Source: Ardenticatenaceae bacterium
Lineage (GTDB): Bacteria; Chloroflexota; Anaerolineae; Promineifilales; Promineifilaceae
Direction: 5' to 3'
Length of the DNA: 50,355 bases
Assembly (NCBI GenBank): GCA_030065875.1
Contig: JASJCR010000025.1
Coordinates: forward strand, 1-50,355
A program made the translations under genes and the position numbers. This document shows positions 33,397-41,633 of this stretch, piece by piece. Position 1 is the stretch's first letter; the number at the start of each line of letters is the position of its first letter. The notes beneath the pieces were generated by a model. It did no database searches. It was not told where the DNA came from and saw only the letters and a program-made list of their open reading frames with translations.

Positions 33397-34812
33397 ATGA
33401 TGGTCTCACAACTGCCCAGTTCCCAAGAATCCTTTAGAAATAACCGTCTCTTTCGGGCACTGCTGTCGGTCGGTACGGCGATCTTGTCGTACTTTGTGCT
33501 GCGTTGGGGTATCGCCTTTATGAAAGATCGGGAGGCTCCGGAGCGCTTTTTGCTGACGGCATACGAGCGTTTGGGGCTGGAGACGCGGCTGGCTTATCTG
33601 CAAAGCAACGGGTTAGATCCTCTGACCGGCAAATTAATGATCACGGCCGTGGCTTTGCTGATCGGCATTGGAGGAGTTTGGCTGCTTTTGTGGCTGGCCA
33701 ATGATCTAATCAGCTATATCCCCTTTAAGCTGCGGGAGCAAATTCGCCCGTTTGTTTTTGTGGGGCCGGCCATCATGTTGCTGGCTACTTTTCTGATTTA
33801 TCCGGTATTGAACACGATTTATACGAGTCTTTCAGAGGATATTTTAGAGCTCCCGGACATTGTCCCGGAACAGTATTGGGCTGAGGACGATATTTTGCTG
33901 AGCTTGACGGCCGATGCGGAGTTGTTGACCTTTGAGCGCTATCTGATTAACACCGATCAGGTGGAGCTTGTGGCCATTGAAGCCAATGAACGAAAAGCGT
34001 GGCTTCTTCTTTATCCTCAAACAATGGTTGATTCGGAAAGCGAGGTTGAACGTCGGGTATTTACGATCAGGGCGCTGGGTTTTCACAATTATCGCTTTGC
34101 CGTTACCAGTCCGGAATTGCACATCGCTTTCCGCAATAATTTGCTGTGGCTGATCATCGGCACGGGGGGCAGCGTGGCCATCGGCCTGATTATCGCTACC
34201 CTGGTTGATCGCATCAAGCGAGAGGCGCTGGCCAAATCATTTATTTTCCTGCCCCTGGCGATTTCTTTTGTAGGGGCCAGCGTGATTTGGAAATTTGTCT
34301 ACGCCTGGCAGCCCGGCGGCCGGGCGCAAATCGGGCTGCTAAACGCTTTAGTCACCCAGCTGGGTATCGAGCCGGTTCCCTGGCTCCTTGAAACCAACTT
34401 TAATACTTACGCCTTGATCGTCATCATGGTTTGGCTGCAGACCGGGTTTGCCATGGTCGTCCTTTCCGCAGCCCTTAAAGGGGTTCCAAACGAGGTAATA
34501 GAAGCCGCCCGGATTGATGGGGCCACCGAACTACAGCTGTTCTTTAACGTCATTATTCCCATGATTCGCGGCTCAATTATTACGGTTGGCACGACGATTT
34601 TTATCGCCATTTTAAAGGTGTTTGACATTGTGTACGTCATGACCAGCGGTAAATTTGAAACAGAAGTAGTGGCCAATCGCATGTTTGTAGAAATGTTTAC
34701 CTTTCGCAACTTCGGCCGCGCCAGCTCCCTGGCGGTTATCCTGCTGATTGTGGTGGTGCCCATCATGGTCATTAATATTCGCAATTTGCGGCAGCAGGGG
34801 ATTAATCGATAA
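33397..34812 (+). CDS. ABC sugar transporter permease, MalF type
   Basis: This 471-residue membrane protein is longer than the usual ~300. It has two extra N-terminal membrane segments and a large extracytoplasmic insertion (about residues 150-235, acidic, ending HIAFRNN) before the core permease domain, as in MalF. The core carries the EAA loop EVIEAARIDGATELQLFFNV that docks the ATPase. It pairs with the next gene product and receives substrate from the double-domain lipoprotein. Confidence 0.9.
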   Translation: MMVSQLPSSQESFRNNRLFRALLSVGTAILSYFVLRWGIAFMKDREAPERFLLTAYERLGLETRLAYLQSNGLDPLTGKLMITAVALLIGIGGVWLLLWLANDLISYIPFKLREQIRPFVFVGPAIMLLATFLIYPVLNTIYTSLSEDILELPDIVPEQYWAEDDILLSLTADAELLTFERYLINTDQVELVAIEANERKAWLLLYPQTMVDSESEVERRVFTIRALGFHNYRFAVTSPELHIAFRNNLLWLIIGTGGSVAIGLIIATLVDRIKREALAKSFIFLPLAISFVGASVIWKFVYAWQPGGRAQIGLLNALVTQLGIEPVPWLLETNFNTYALIVIMVWLQTGFAMVVLSAALKGVPNEVIEAARIDGATELQLFFNVIIPMIRGSIITVGTTIFIAILKVFDIVYVMTSGKFETEVVANRMFVEMFTFRNFGRASSLAVILLIVVVPIMVINIRNLRQQGINR

Positions 34813-34813
34813 C

Positions 34814-35698
34814 ATGAACCAATACGCATCCGCCCCCCAGAGAAGCCTGTGGCAGCGATTTTTCCAACAGGCCGCCGTTCGATCGACCGTCGTCCTGATC
34901 TGTTTTTTTTGGACCCTGCCGACGGCCGGGATGTTTATTAGCTCGTTTCGGTCCGCCAACGCCATACGAACAACCGGCTGGTGGACCGCGCTGCTCCATC
35001 CTTTTACTTCGGCGCAGTGGACACTGGAAAATTACGCCACCGTTTTGACCGCTGATGGCATGCTAAACGCCTTTATCAACAGTCTGATCATCACCATTCC
35101 GGCGACGGTTATTCCGATTACCCTGGCCGCCTTTGCCGCTTACGCTTTTGCCTGGATGCGTTTTCCCGGCCGAGATTTGCTGTTTGCGGTTGTGGTTGGA
35201 CTTCTGGTTGTTCCTTTGCAAATGGCCTTAATTCCGGTGCTGCGCCTGTACACCGGCCTCGATCTAAACGGCACATTTTTGGGCACCTGGCTGGCCCATA
35301 CCGGTTTTGGTCTGCCGCTGGCCATCTACCTGTTTTACAATTACATTTCCCAACTGCCCCATGAGCTTTTGGAATCCGCCTTTATTGATGGGGCATCACA
35401 TTACACCGTTTTTATCCGTCTGGTGCTGCCGCTTTCGATTCCGGCCGTGGCCTCGTTTGCCATCTTTCAATTTTTGTGGGTCTGGAACGATTTGCTGGTG
35501 GCCCTAGTATTTTTGGGCACCAACCCGGACGTGGCGATTGTCACCTCGCGGCTTTCGGCGATGGTGGGGACCAAAGGGGAGGCTTGGCATTTGCTGACGG
35601 CCGGGGCGTTTGTGACGATGGTGATCCCGCTGCTGGTATTTTTCTCGCTACAGCGTTACTTCGTGCGCGGACTGCTGGCCGGTTCGGTGAAGGGGTGA
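34814..35698 (+). CDS. ABC sugar transporter permease, MalG type
   Basis: This 294-residue permease has six predicted membrane segments and the EAA loop LLESAFIDGASHYTVFIRLV. The ATG at 34814 directly follows the previous stop codon (one base between) and gives a normal N-terminus; an in-frame ATG at 34748 would overlap the MalF-type gene by 65 bases. No ATPase gene is present in the cluster, so a shared MsmK/MalK-type ATPase encoded elsewhere is presumed. Confidence 0.92.
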   Translation: MNQYASAPQRSLWQRFFQQAAVRSTVVLICFFWTLPTAGMFISSFRSANAIRTTGWWTALLHPFTSAQWTLENYATVLTADGMLNAFINSLIITIPATVIPITLAAFAAYAFAWMRFPGRDLLFAVVVGLLVVPLQMALIPVLRLYTGLDLNGTFLGTWLAHTGFGLPLAIYLFYNYISQLPHELLESAFIDGASHYTVFIRLVLPLSIPAVASFAIFQFLWVWNDLLVALVFLGTNPDVAIVTSRLSAMVGTKGEAWHLLTAGAFVTMVIPLLVFFSLQRYFVRGLLAGSVKG

Positions 35699-35704
35699 CG
35701 ATTT

Positions 35705-35737
35705 AAGTGCCTTGCACCTCTTAGGTGCAAGGCACTT
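35705..35737 (+). other. 15-bp perfect hairpin between permease and hexosaminidase genes
   Basis: AAGTGCCTTGCACCT (35705-35719) and AGGTGCAAGGCACTT (35723-35737) form a perfect stem with a three-base loop. It could be a terminator-like attenuator (only TTTCT follows) or a mobile palindrome. It rules out a start of the next gene at 35712. Confidence 0.7.
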
Positions 35738-35753
35738 TCTAGGACCAAGATCC

Positions 35754-37331
35754 ATGAAAAACCAACTCGGGTATAAGCTGATGCTGGCCTTTAAGGGGCT
35801 GAGCGTCCCCAAACGGATGCGACAGTGGATCAGCAACCGGCCGGTGGGTGGTTTCACCATTTTCCGGCCGCTCAACGTCAAAAATCTGGCGCAGGTACGA
35901 GCGCTGACGAGCGAACTGCAGGCGCGTGCGGCGCGGGCCGGACAGTCGCCGTTGATCATTGCCGCCGATCAGGAAGGGGGGCAGCTCAACGCGCTGGGTG
36001 AAGAGACCACCCTTTTCCCCGGCAATATGGCTCTGGGGGCCGCTGGGGATAAACATCTGGCTTATGAAGTCGGCCGGGCCCAGGGTCGTGAGCTGGCGGC
36101 GCTGGGCATTAACGTCAACTACGCTCCCAACTGCGATCTCAATACCAACCCAGCCAATCCGGCGTGCGGCATTCGCTCTTTTGGGGACGAACCAACGCTG
36201 GCGGCCGAAATGGCGGCCGCGCTCGTCAGCGGGCTCCAGGCAGAAGGGGTCGCGGCGACCATCAAACATTTTCCCGGTAAAGGCGACGCTCAGGTTGATT
36301 CCCATTACGAGATGCCCCTGATCGATCACGATCGGGCGCGGCTGGAGGAGATCGAGCTGCGGCCGTTTCGCGCGGCGATTGACGCCGGAGCGAAGCTGGT
36401 CATGAGCGGCCATTTTGCCATCCCGGCTCTGACGGGCACGACCGACCTGCCAGCCACCCTCTCGCGGGCGGTCATGCGTGATTTTGTGCGGCAGGAACTT
36501 GGTTTTGAAGGAATTGTCATCACCGATGCCCTCGATATGGGGGCGATTACTCAAGGGGCCGGGCAGCTGATCGACGTGATTGCCGCCATGCGCGCCGAGG
36601 TCGATTTGATGCTGCTCACGGCCGATTCTAAGGTCCAGGAGCGGCTATATGCCGGTCTGCAGCTGGCCTACTCGCGCGGTTTGCTGGATGCCGCTCATCT
36701 CGAGCCATCGCTGCGGCGGATCATGGCCTTGAAGAGGTGGGTTGCTTCTCACCCGCAGCCTGATCTGGAAGTAGTTGGCTGCGCGGCACACCAGTCGTTG
36801 GCTCAAACCGTAGCCGAGCGTTCAATGACGCTGGTTCGCAACGAGGCCGGGCTGCTGCCGCTGCGGCTCTATTCGTCAGCACGCATTGCGGTTATCATGC
36901 CGCAGCCCAAAGATTTGACCCCGGCCGATACCTCTTCGTATATTAAGCCGACGCTGGCGGCCGCTGTCCGTGACCATCACCCGACCGTCGATGAATTTAT
37001 AACCGGCCATCCGCCATCGGATGAGGAGATTACCGCCCTGCGGGGCAAAATTCAGGAATATGATTTAATACTTATCGGCACCCTTAGTGCTTCGATGGAC
37101 TCACAGCAAGCGCGGCTGGTGCAGACGCTGCTTCCTTTTGATATTCCGACGGTGACGGTGGCGCTGCGCACGCCCTATGATTTGACCGTTTATCCGGAGG
37201 CGCAAACCCATGTGTGTACTTATTCGATTTTGCCCTCATCGATGAAGGCCCTGGCGGCGGCCCTATGGGGTAAAATCGAGTTTAAGGGGCAGCTGCCGGT
37301 AAAATTAAGGAGTAAAAATAATAAAGTTTAA
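35754..37331 (+). CDS. Glycoside hydrolase family 3, NagZ-like beta-N-acetylhexosaminidase
   Basis: This 525-residue enzyme has the NagZ signature: NYAPNCDLN, then K171-HFPGKGDAQV-D182-S-H184 (the Asp-His acid/base dyad) and the nucleophile D258 in ITDALDMGA. A C-terminal alpha/beta sandwich domain (from about residue 360) is retained, as in the longer Gram-positive forms. No signal peptide is present, so it acts in the cytoplasm on imported GlcNAc-containing oligosaccharides or muropeptides. Some members with the His act as phosphorylases, giving GlcNAc-1-phosphate; this cannot be decided from sequence. Confidence 0.9.
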   Translation: MKNQLGYKLMLAFKGLSVPKRMRQWISNRPVGGFTIFRPLNVKNLAQVRALTSELQARAARAGQSPLIIAADQEGGQLNALGEETTLFPGNMALGAAGDKHLAYEVGRAQGRELAALGINVNYAPNCDLNTNPANPACGIRSFGDEPTLAAEMAAALVSGLQAEGVAATIKHFPGKGDAQVDSHYEMPLIDHDRARLEEIELRPFRAAIDAGAKLVMSGHFAIPALTGTTDLPATLSRAVMRDFVRQELGFEGIVITDALDMGAITQGAGQLIDVIAAMRAEVDLMLLTADSKVQERLYAGLQLAYSRGLLDAAHLEPSLRRIMALKRWVASHPQPDLEVVGCAAHQSLAQTVAERSMTLVRNEAGLLPLRLYSSARIAVIMPQPKDLTPADTSSYIKPTLAAAVRDHHPTVDEFITGHPPSDEEITALRGKIQEYDLILIGTLSASMDSQQARLVQTLLPFDIPTVTVALRTPYDLTVYPEAQTHVCTYSILPSSMKALAAALWGKIEFKGQLPVKLRSKNNKV

Positions 37332-37360
37332 GGGGAAAGGTGTGTCCCCATTCTTCAAGT

Positions 37361-37495
37361 GGGTCAAAGACCAAAATTTAAAAACAAGATTTCACGAATG
37401 ACACGAATTTCCCAGCTTAAACCAGAAATCCTTTTAATTCGTGTCATCCTGATTTTAAACAATGAAGTGTGACTTACTTAAACTTTGCCTTTTTA
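37361..37495. repeat. CACGAATGACACGAATT-type palindrome
   Basis: TTTCACGAATGACACGAATT (37389 on) is mirrored by AATTCGTGTCATCC (37437-37450). A run of AAACTTTGCC-like bases follows towards nagA. The element fills the 170-bp gap between the hexosaminidase and nagA genes. Confidence 0.5.
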
Positions 37496-37508
37496 ATTTT
37501 GTGTGGCC

Positions 37509-38669
37509 ATGTTTTGCATAAAGAACGCCAAAATTTATACGCCGGACCAAACCATTGAGGATGGGCTGGTGCTCGTTGAGGCCGGCCGGATCGTTGATGT
37601 GGGCTCAGCCGCCGAAGGCCAAATCCCTGACGGGGTGACAGTGATCGACGGCCGGGGACGGCACCTCGTACCCGGTTTTATCGATTTGCAGCTCAACGGC
37701 GGCTTTGGGCATGATTTCACGGCCGATCCCCAAACGATCTGGCCGGTCGCTGAACGGCTACCCCCATTTGGGGTCACCGGTTTTCTGCCGACCGTTATCA
37801 CCTCACCGCTGGAGAATATGGGGGAGGCCATGGCGGTTTGGCAGGCGCGACCGGGTTCTTTTCAGGGGGCAATTCCCCTGGGGCTGCATCTTGAAGGGCC
37901 ATTCTTAAACCCTGATAAAAAAGGGGCGCACAATCCCGCCTATTTACGACCGCCGGATCAAGCAGCTTTGGGTGAGTGGTGTCCGGAAAACGGGGTGCGG
38001 CTGGTGACCCTGGCTCCCGAACTGCCGGGGGCGCTTGAACTAATCCGCTTATTGACCGACCGGGGTGTGGTCATCAGTGCCGGGCACAGCATGGCCACTT
38101 ATGAGCAGGCCACGGCCGGATTTGCGGCCGGTATTCGCTATGGCACCCACCTGTTTAATGCGATGCCGCCGCTGCACCACCGTGAACCAGGTTTGGCAGG
38201 GGCACTCCTAAACGACCCGAATCTGATTGTGGGTCTGATTCCCGACGGCGAGCATGTACACCCGTTACTGGTTAAGATCTTATGGCAGCTGCTCGGCGGC
38301 CGGCGGCTCAATCTGGTGACCGATGCCATGGCGGCTATGGGCATGCCGTCCGGCGTTTACCAGCTGGGTGATTTTGAAGTGACGGTTGATGGCCAAACGG
38401 CACGTTTGGCTGACGGCACGCTAGCCGGGAGCATCATTACATTGGATCAGGCGCTGCGCAACCTGATTGATTTTTCCGGCTGCACGCTGGCTGAAGCGCT
38501 GCCCACGGTGACGAGCACGCCGGCCGATTTGCTCGGCATGCCGCACAAGGGGCGCATTGCGCCCGGTTGTGATGCGGACCTGGTACTGCTGAATGAATGG
38601 CTTGAGGTGGAAGAAACATTTGTGGGTGGAAAAAGATTCTTCTCAGGGGATCAAACCCCTCTTCTCTGA
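37509..38669 (+). CDS. nagA: N-acetylglucosamine-6-phosphate deacetylase NagA
   Basis: This 387-residue amidohydrolase has [15 protein letters not shown] at the N-terminal metal-binding side, the catalytic-site motif [16 protein letters not shown] (Glu metal ligand), [10 protein letters not shown] and [16 protein letters not shown] (His ligands), VTDAMAAMG with the catalytic Asp, and the closing [10 protein letters not shown]. It removes acetate from GlcNAc-6-phosphate. A GTG at 37503 is an alternative start two codons upstream. It provides GlcN-6-phosphate to the SIS protein that follows. Confidence 0.95.
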   Translation: MFCIKNAKIYTPDQTIEDGLVLVEAGRIVDVGSAAEGQIPDGVTVIDGRGRHLVPGFIDLQLNGGFGHDFTADPQTIWPVAERLPPFGVTGFLPTVITSPLENMGEAMAVWQARPGSFQGAIPLGLHLEGPFLNPDKKGAHNPAYLRPPDQAALGEWCPENGVRLVTLAPELPGALELIRLLTDRGVVISAGHSMATYEQATAGFAAGIRYGTHLFNAMPPLHHREPGLAGALLNDPNLIVGLIPDGEHVHPLLVKILWQLLGGRRLNLVTDAMAAMGMPSGVYQLGDFEVTVDGQTARLADGTLAGSIITLDQALRNLIDFSGCTLAEALPTVTSTPADLLGMPHKGRIAPGCDADLVLLNEWLEVEETFVGGKRFFSGDQTPLL

Positions 38670-38740
38670 TGTTGGTGTAGGGGTGGTCAGGTTCAAAATC
38701 CTGATCAAACAGGACATGTTGGAATACTCTTGTACCGTAC

Positions 38741-38863
38741 GGCCGCAGCATGCTGCGACCGATCCATCAGCCCCAACAGGGTGTTTGGCAGTTAATATTT
38801 GAATCATTTGCTGTGGAGTGGATGATAATGGACGACAACCCCCGGCCGCAGCATGCTGCGGCC
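38741..38863. repeat. Two copies of a GGCCGCAGCATGCTGCGGCC palindrome
   Basis: A perfect 20-bp palindrome lies at 38844-38863; a second copy with one mismatch lies at 38741-38760. Both sit in the 257-bp gap between nagA and the SIS gene, which has no other content that I can identify. They are REP-like elements. Confidence 0.7.
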
Positions 38864-38926
38864 CTACGTTTGGCGATGTGAATTAATACCTGCACCTGAA
38901 ACGGGCCATTAATAAGGAAAGAATTT

Positions 38927-39964
38927 ATGACGCTTTACGAGGAAATTCACGAACAGCCGGCCGTTCTGGCCCACAGTCTGGAACAAAATTTACCTTTGGC
39001 TCAAGCGATTGCCGGGGCGGTGCCGGCCGAGTCGCTGCACCACGTTTTTATCGCTGCGCGGGGTACATCGGACAATGCGGCCCGCTACGCCAACTATCTG
39101 TGGGGGGCAAAAAACCATTTGCCGGTTACCCTGGCTACCCCCTCGCTGTTTAGCCTTTACCAGCAGCCGCCGCGCCTGCAGGGGGCGCTGGTGGTGGGGG
39201 TCTCACAGTCCGGAGAGTCGCCTGATATCGTCAACGTCGTGGCTGAAGGGCGGCGGCAGGGGCAGCCGACGCTGGCCATCACCAACGAGCCGGAATCGCC
39301 GCTGGCTCAAACGGCCGATTTTGTCATCAACATCCACGCCGGCCGGGAAACCGCGGTGGCGGCTACCAAGACCTACACCGCTCAGCTGCTGGCGATCGCT
39401 CTGCTCTCGGCCGCCTGGTCTGAGGATGAGGCGCAGTTTGGAGCCCTGAACCGGCTGCCGGATTGGGTATCGGCGGTGCTGGCTTTTGACGAGAAGATCA
39501 AGCGTATGGCCGAGCGATATCGCTACATGCAGCAGTGCGTCATTTTGGGGCGCGGATTTAACTACGCCACCGTTTTTGAGTGGTCTCTCAAGTTAAAGGA
39601 GCTGACATATGTGGTGGCCCTACCGTATTCATCGGCCGATTTTCGGCACGGGCCGATCGCCATCGTCGATCAGGGGTTTCCGATCATGGCTGTCGCCCCA
39701 AGGGGGGCGGTATTGGACGATGTGCGGACCCTGCTGCGCAAGCTGGCGGAGGATCGACGGGCGGAGCTGCTGGTGATCAGCGATGATGCGGAGACCTTGA
39801 GCCTGACCGAATCAAATGTTCCTCTGCCCGACGATCTGCCGGAGTGGATTTCACCGCTGGTCAGCATCGTTCCGGCCCAGCTGTTTTGTTATCATCTCAC
39901 CCGTCTCAAGGGGTATGATACGGAGGCGCCCCGCGGGCTAAACAAAGTGACCCACACGATTTAG
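38927..39964 (+). CDS. SIS-domain glucosamine-6-phosphate deaminase/isomerase-like protein
   Basis: This 345-residue protein has two SIS domains like the isomerase half of GlmS: IAARGTSDNAARYANYL, VVGVSQSGESPDIVN and AATKTYTAQLLAIALL in the first, and LGRGFNYATVFEWSLKLKE and YSSADFRHGPIAIVD in the second. The glutaminase half is absent, so it should run in the catabolic direction (GlcN-6-phosphate to fructose-6-phosphate and ammonia), as NagB-II/AgaS-type enzymes do. It completes the pathway after NagA. Confidence 0.9.
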   Translation: MTLYEEIHEQPAVLAHSLEQNLPLAQAIAGAVPAESLHHVFIAARGTSDNAARYANYLWGAKNHLPVTLATPSLFSLYQQPPRLQGALVVGVSQSGESPDIVNVVAEGRRQGQPTLAITNEPESPLAQTADFVINIHAGRETAVAATKTYTAQLLAIALLSAAWSEDEAQFGALNRLPDWVSAVLAFDEKIKRMAERYRYMQQCVILGRGFNYATVFEWSLKLKELTYVVALPYSSADFRHGPIAIVDQGFPIMAVAPRGAVLDDVRTLLRKLAEDRRAELLVISDDAETLSLTESNVPLPDDLPEWISPLVSIVPAQLFCYHLTRLKGYDTEAPRGLNKVTHTI

Positions 39965-40114
39965 ATCTTTAGATTGCCGCAACTTCTTCCCTCACTTATA
40001 GGTAGAAAAAGTAACGATTCAGGTCAGACAGGCTCAGGCGGTGAAAATCTGTGGTGGCTGAGCCTGTCGAAGCCACAAACAACCTGAACGGTTACGCAAT
40101 AAATGTGAGGGCGC
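39965..40114. repeat. GGCTGAGCCTGTCGAAGCC-type interspersed repeat
   Basis: GTGGCTGAGCCTGTCGAAGC (40054 on), with GTGGCT and AGCCAC as short arms, and a related CAGACAGGCTCAGGCGG (about 40025) occupy this gap. This motif family is common between genes of diverse bacteria. A related AGGTCGACAGGCTCCCC lies at 29078. Confidence 0.5.
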
Positions 40115-41308
40115 ATGAGAAACTATCTTTTCCTTTTCCTGATTATTTTGACCTTGTCAATCATTGCCTGTGAGGAGGAACAAGCCACATCATCATCGGA
40201 AACAACTGGTAAAAAGAGCCGTAATCTTGCTTTGGATTTACCGGAAATTCGTCAGGTGCGGCTGGGGCTTCAGCCTTTTCCTCACGATTTCTCGCCTGAG
40301 GCGTTGAGCCAGGCTTATGAAAAGGTTTACGACCACAGCGACCTGATGTTTTACCATTTGGACAGCGGGATTCCCTGGACGGAGGCGCTGGCCGGTCAGC
40401 CGTATCACGCCAATTTTTTGGCCGATATCGAAACCATGGTTGACGGTCGGCGGTCGGGCCAACCCCTTTATGTGGCCATCACCCCCAACCAGCCTGAACG
40501 CGACCAGATTGCGCTGTACCGCGGCGTGGAAGAAAGCATGGAACTTCCACCGGAATGGCAGGGTAAAGCTTTCGACGACCCCGATGTCATTACCGCCTAC
40601 CTCAATCACGCGCGGTTTATGATCGATACGCTGCAGCCCGACTACTTTGCTTACGGGATTGAAGTAACCTGTAATTTTAAAACGCCGCAGGACACGGCCC
40701 TGGCGGATTTTTTAGTCCTGGCGGCTGAAGTATACCCAACCCTAAAAGCGGAGTACCCGGATTTGCCGATTTTCCTGACGATTTGTACCGGCAGTTTTGA
40801 GCACGATGAAATCGATATTCTTTTTGATGTGGCCAAGCAGGTGATTGAATATTCAGATTATGTGGCCATCAGCACCTACCCCTACTGGATCGTGCCTGGG
40901 ATGAATATCAACGAAGCCAACCCGGATCAACTGCCGCGTGATTGGTTTGCTCAATGGGCCAATTTGGCCCCGGACAAGCCATTTGCCATCGCCGAAACCG
41001 CCTATATCGCCGAAACGCTGGATATGACGCCGGTCCCGGGTTGGCACGTCAATATTCCGGCAAACGAAACCTGGCAGACCGATTATGTGTCGTTTATGAT
41101 CGCTGAGGCGAACAATCTGGATGCGGAATTTATCGCCTGGTTTGTGCCGCGGGATTACGATCAGCTTTACGAGCTGATGGCCGCACACTTCGAGGGTGCT
41201 GAAATTGTCAAAACGTGGCGAGATACCGGATTTTGGGATGGAAATGGCTCCCCCCGGCCGTCTCTGGACGTGTGGGATGCCTGGCTGAATGTCCCTTATG
41301 AGAAATAG
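40115..41308 (+). CDS. Putative clan-A-like glycosidase lipoprotein
   Basis: This 397-residue protein starts with a lipoprotein signal (lipobox SIIAC, C19). The rest resembles a beta/alpha barrel: LGLQPFPHDFS, YVAITPNQP, FAYGIEVTCNF (Glu at the end of strand 4, acid/base candidate), IFLTICTGSFEHD, YVAISTYPYWI, and PFAIAETAYIAE (Glu at the end of strand 7, nucleophile candidate). The spacing of the two Glu fits GH clan A (for example GH53), but the family is not certain. It may degrade a polysaccharide at the cell surface. The acidic, aromatic-rich sequence and independent upstream gap suggest a separate transcript from the amino-sugar cluster. Confidence 0.65.
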   Translation: MRNYLFLFLIILTLSIIACEEEQATSSSETTGKKSRNLALDLPEIRQVRLGLQPFPHDFSPEALSQAYEKVYDHSDLMFYHLDSGIPWTEALAGQPYHANFLADIETMVDGRRSGQPLYVAITPNQPERDQIALYRGVEESMELPPEWQGKAFDDPDVITAYLNHARFMIDTLQPDYFAYGIEVTCNFKTPQDTALADFLVLAAEVYPTLKAEYPDLPIFLTICTGSFEHDEIDILFDVAKQVIEYSDYVAISTYPYWIVPGMNINEANPDQLPRDWFAQWANLAPDKPFAIAETAYIAETLDMTPVPGWHVNIPANETWQTDYVSFMIAEANNLDAEFIAWFVPRDYDQLYELMAAHFEGAEIVKTWRDTGFWDGNGSPRPSLDVWDAWLNVPYEK

Positions 41309-41375
41309 CGGTTATTAAAAACTTTTAGCCCCAGATTTCGCGGATTTTCACGATTTACAGATATTTTAAATATTT

Positions 41376-41477
41376 AGGTAAGCTACAAAATATTTTCTGA
41401 AATAAGGTGTCCGCAGATTACGCAGATTTTCGCAGATTTGAAGAGAAAAATCAGAGTCAATCTGTGAAATCCGCGGC
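41376..41477. repeat. About 100-bp GCCACGG/AGGTAAG repeat, copy 1
   Basis: This copy starts with AGGTAAGCTACAAAAT (41376), continues through GGTGTCCGCAGATTACGCAG (41406 on) and ends with ATCCGCGGC (41469-41477). The reverse complement of 50197-50297 follows the same order with high similarity, including the non-periodic AGGTAAG end. More of the 10-nt CGCGGATTTT pattern lies just upstream (41331-41357). Confidence 0.65.
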
Positions 41478-41529
41478 TGTTTTTATAATTTGAATTTGGA
41501 CCTACTCAAACACAACATTAAACATCCAC

Positions 41530-41568
41530 TTTACACTCTGTTTACATATTTGCCGTACTCCATTTACA
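41530..41568 (+). promoter_or_regulatory. Phased TTTACA repeats before the secreted repeat protein
   Basis: TTTACA occurs at 41530-41535, 41541-41546 and 41563-41568, that is at spacings of 11 and 22 bases. Direct repeats in 11-base phase are typical for OmpR/PhoB-class regulators. The array lies about 70 bases before the start codon at 41634. Confidence 0.4.
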
Positions 41569-41633
41569 TCACTCTCTTACGCTGAAAGTGTCAAGCTTGA
41601 CGTGTGACAGATAAATTTCAAGGAGAGTGAATT

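Noticed and set aside
34748..34813. Upstream ATG for the MalG-type permease
   Set aside because: It would overlap the previous gene by 65 bases; the ATG at 34814 lies directly behind the stop codon and gives a normal N-terminus.
35712..35753. Upstream ATG-frame extension of the hexosaminidase
   Set aside because: The extension reads through a perfect 15-bp hairpin, which is not expected in coding sequence.
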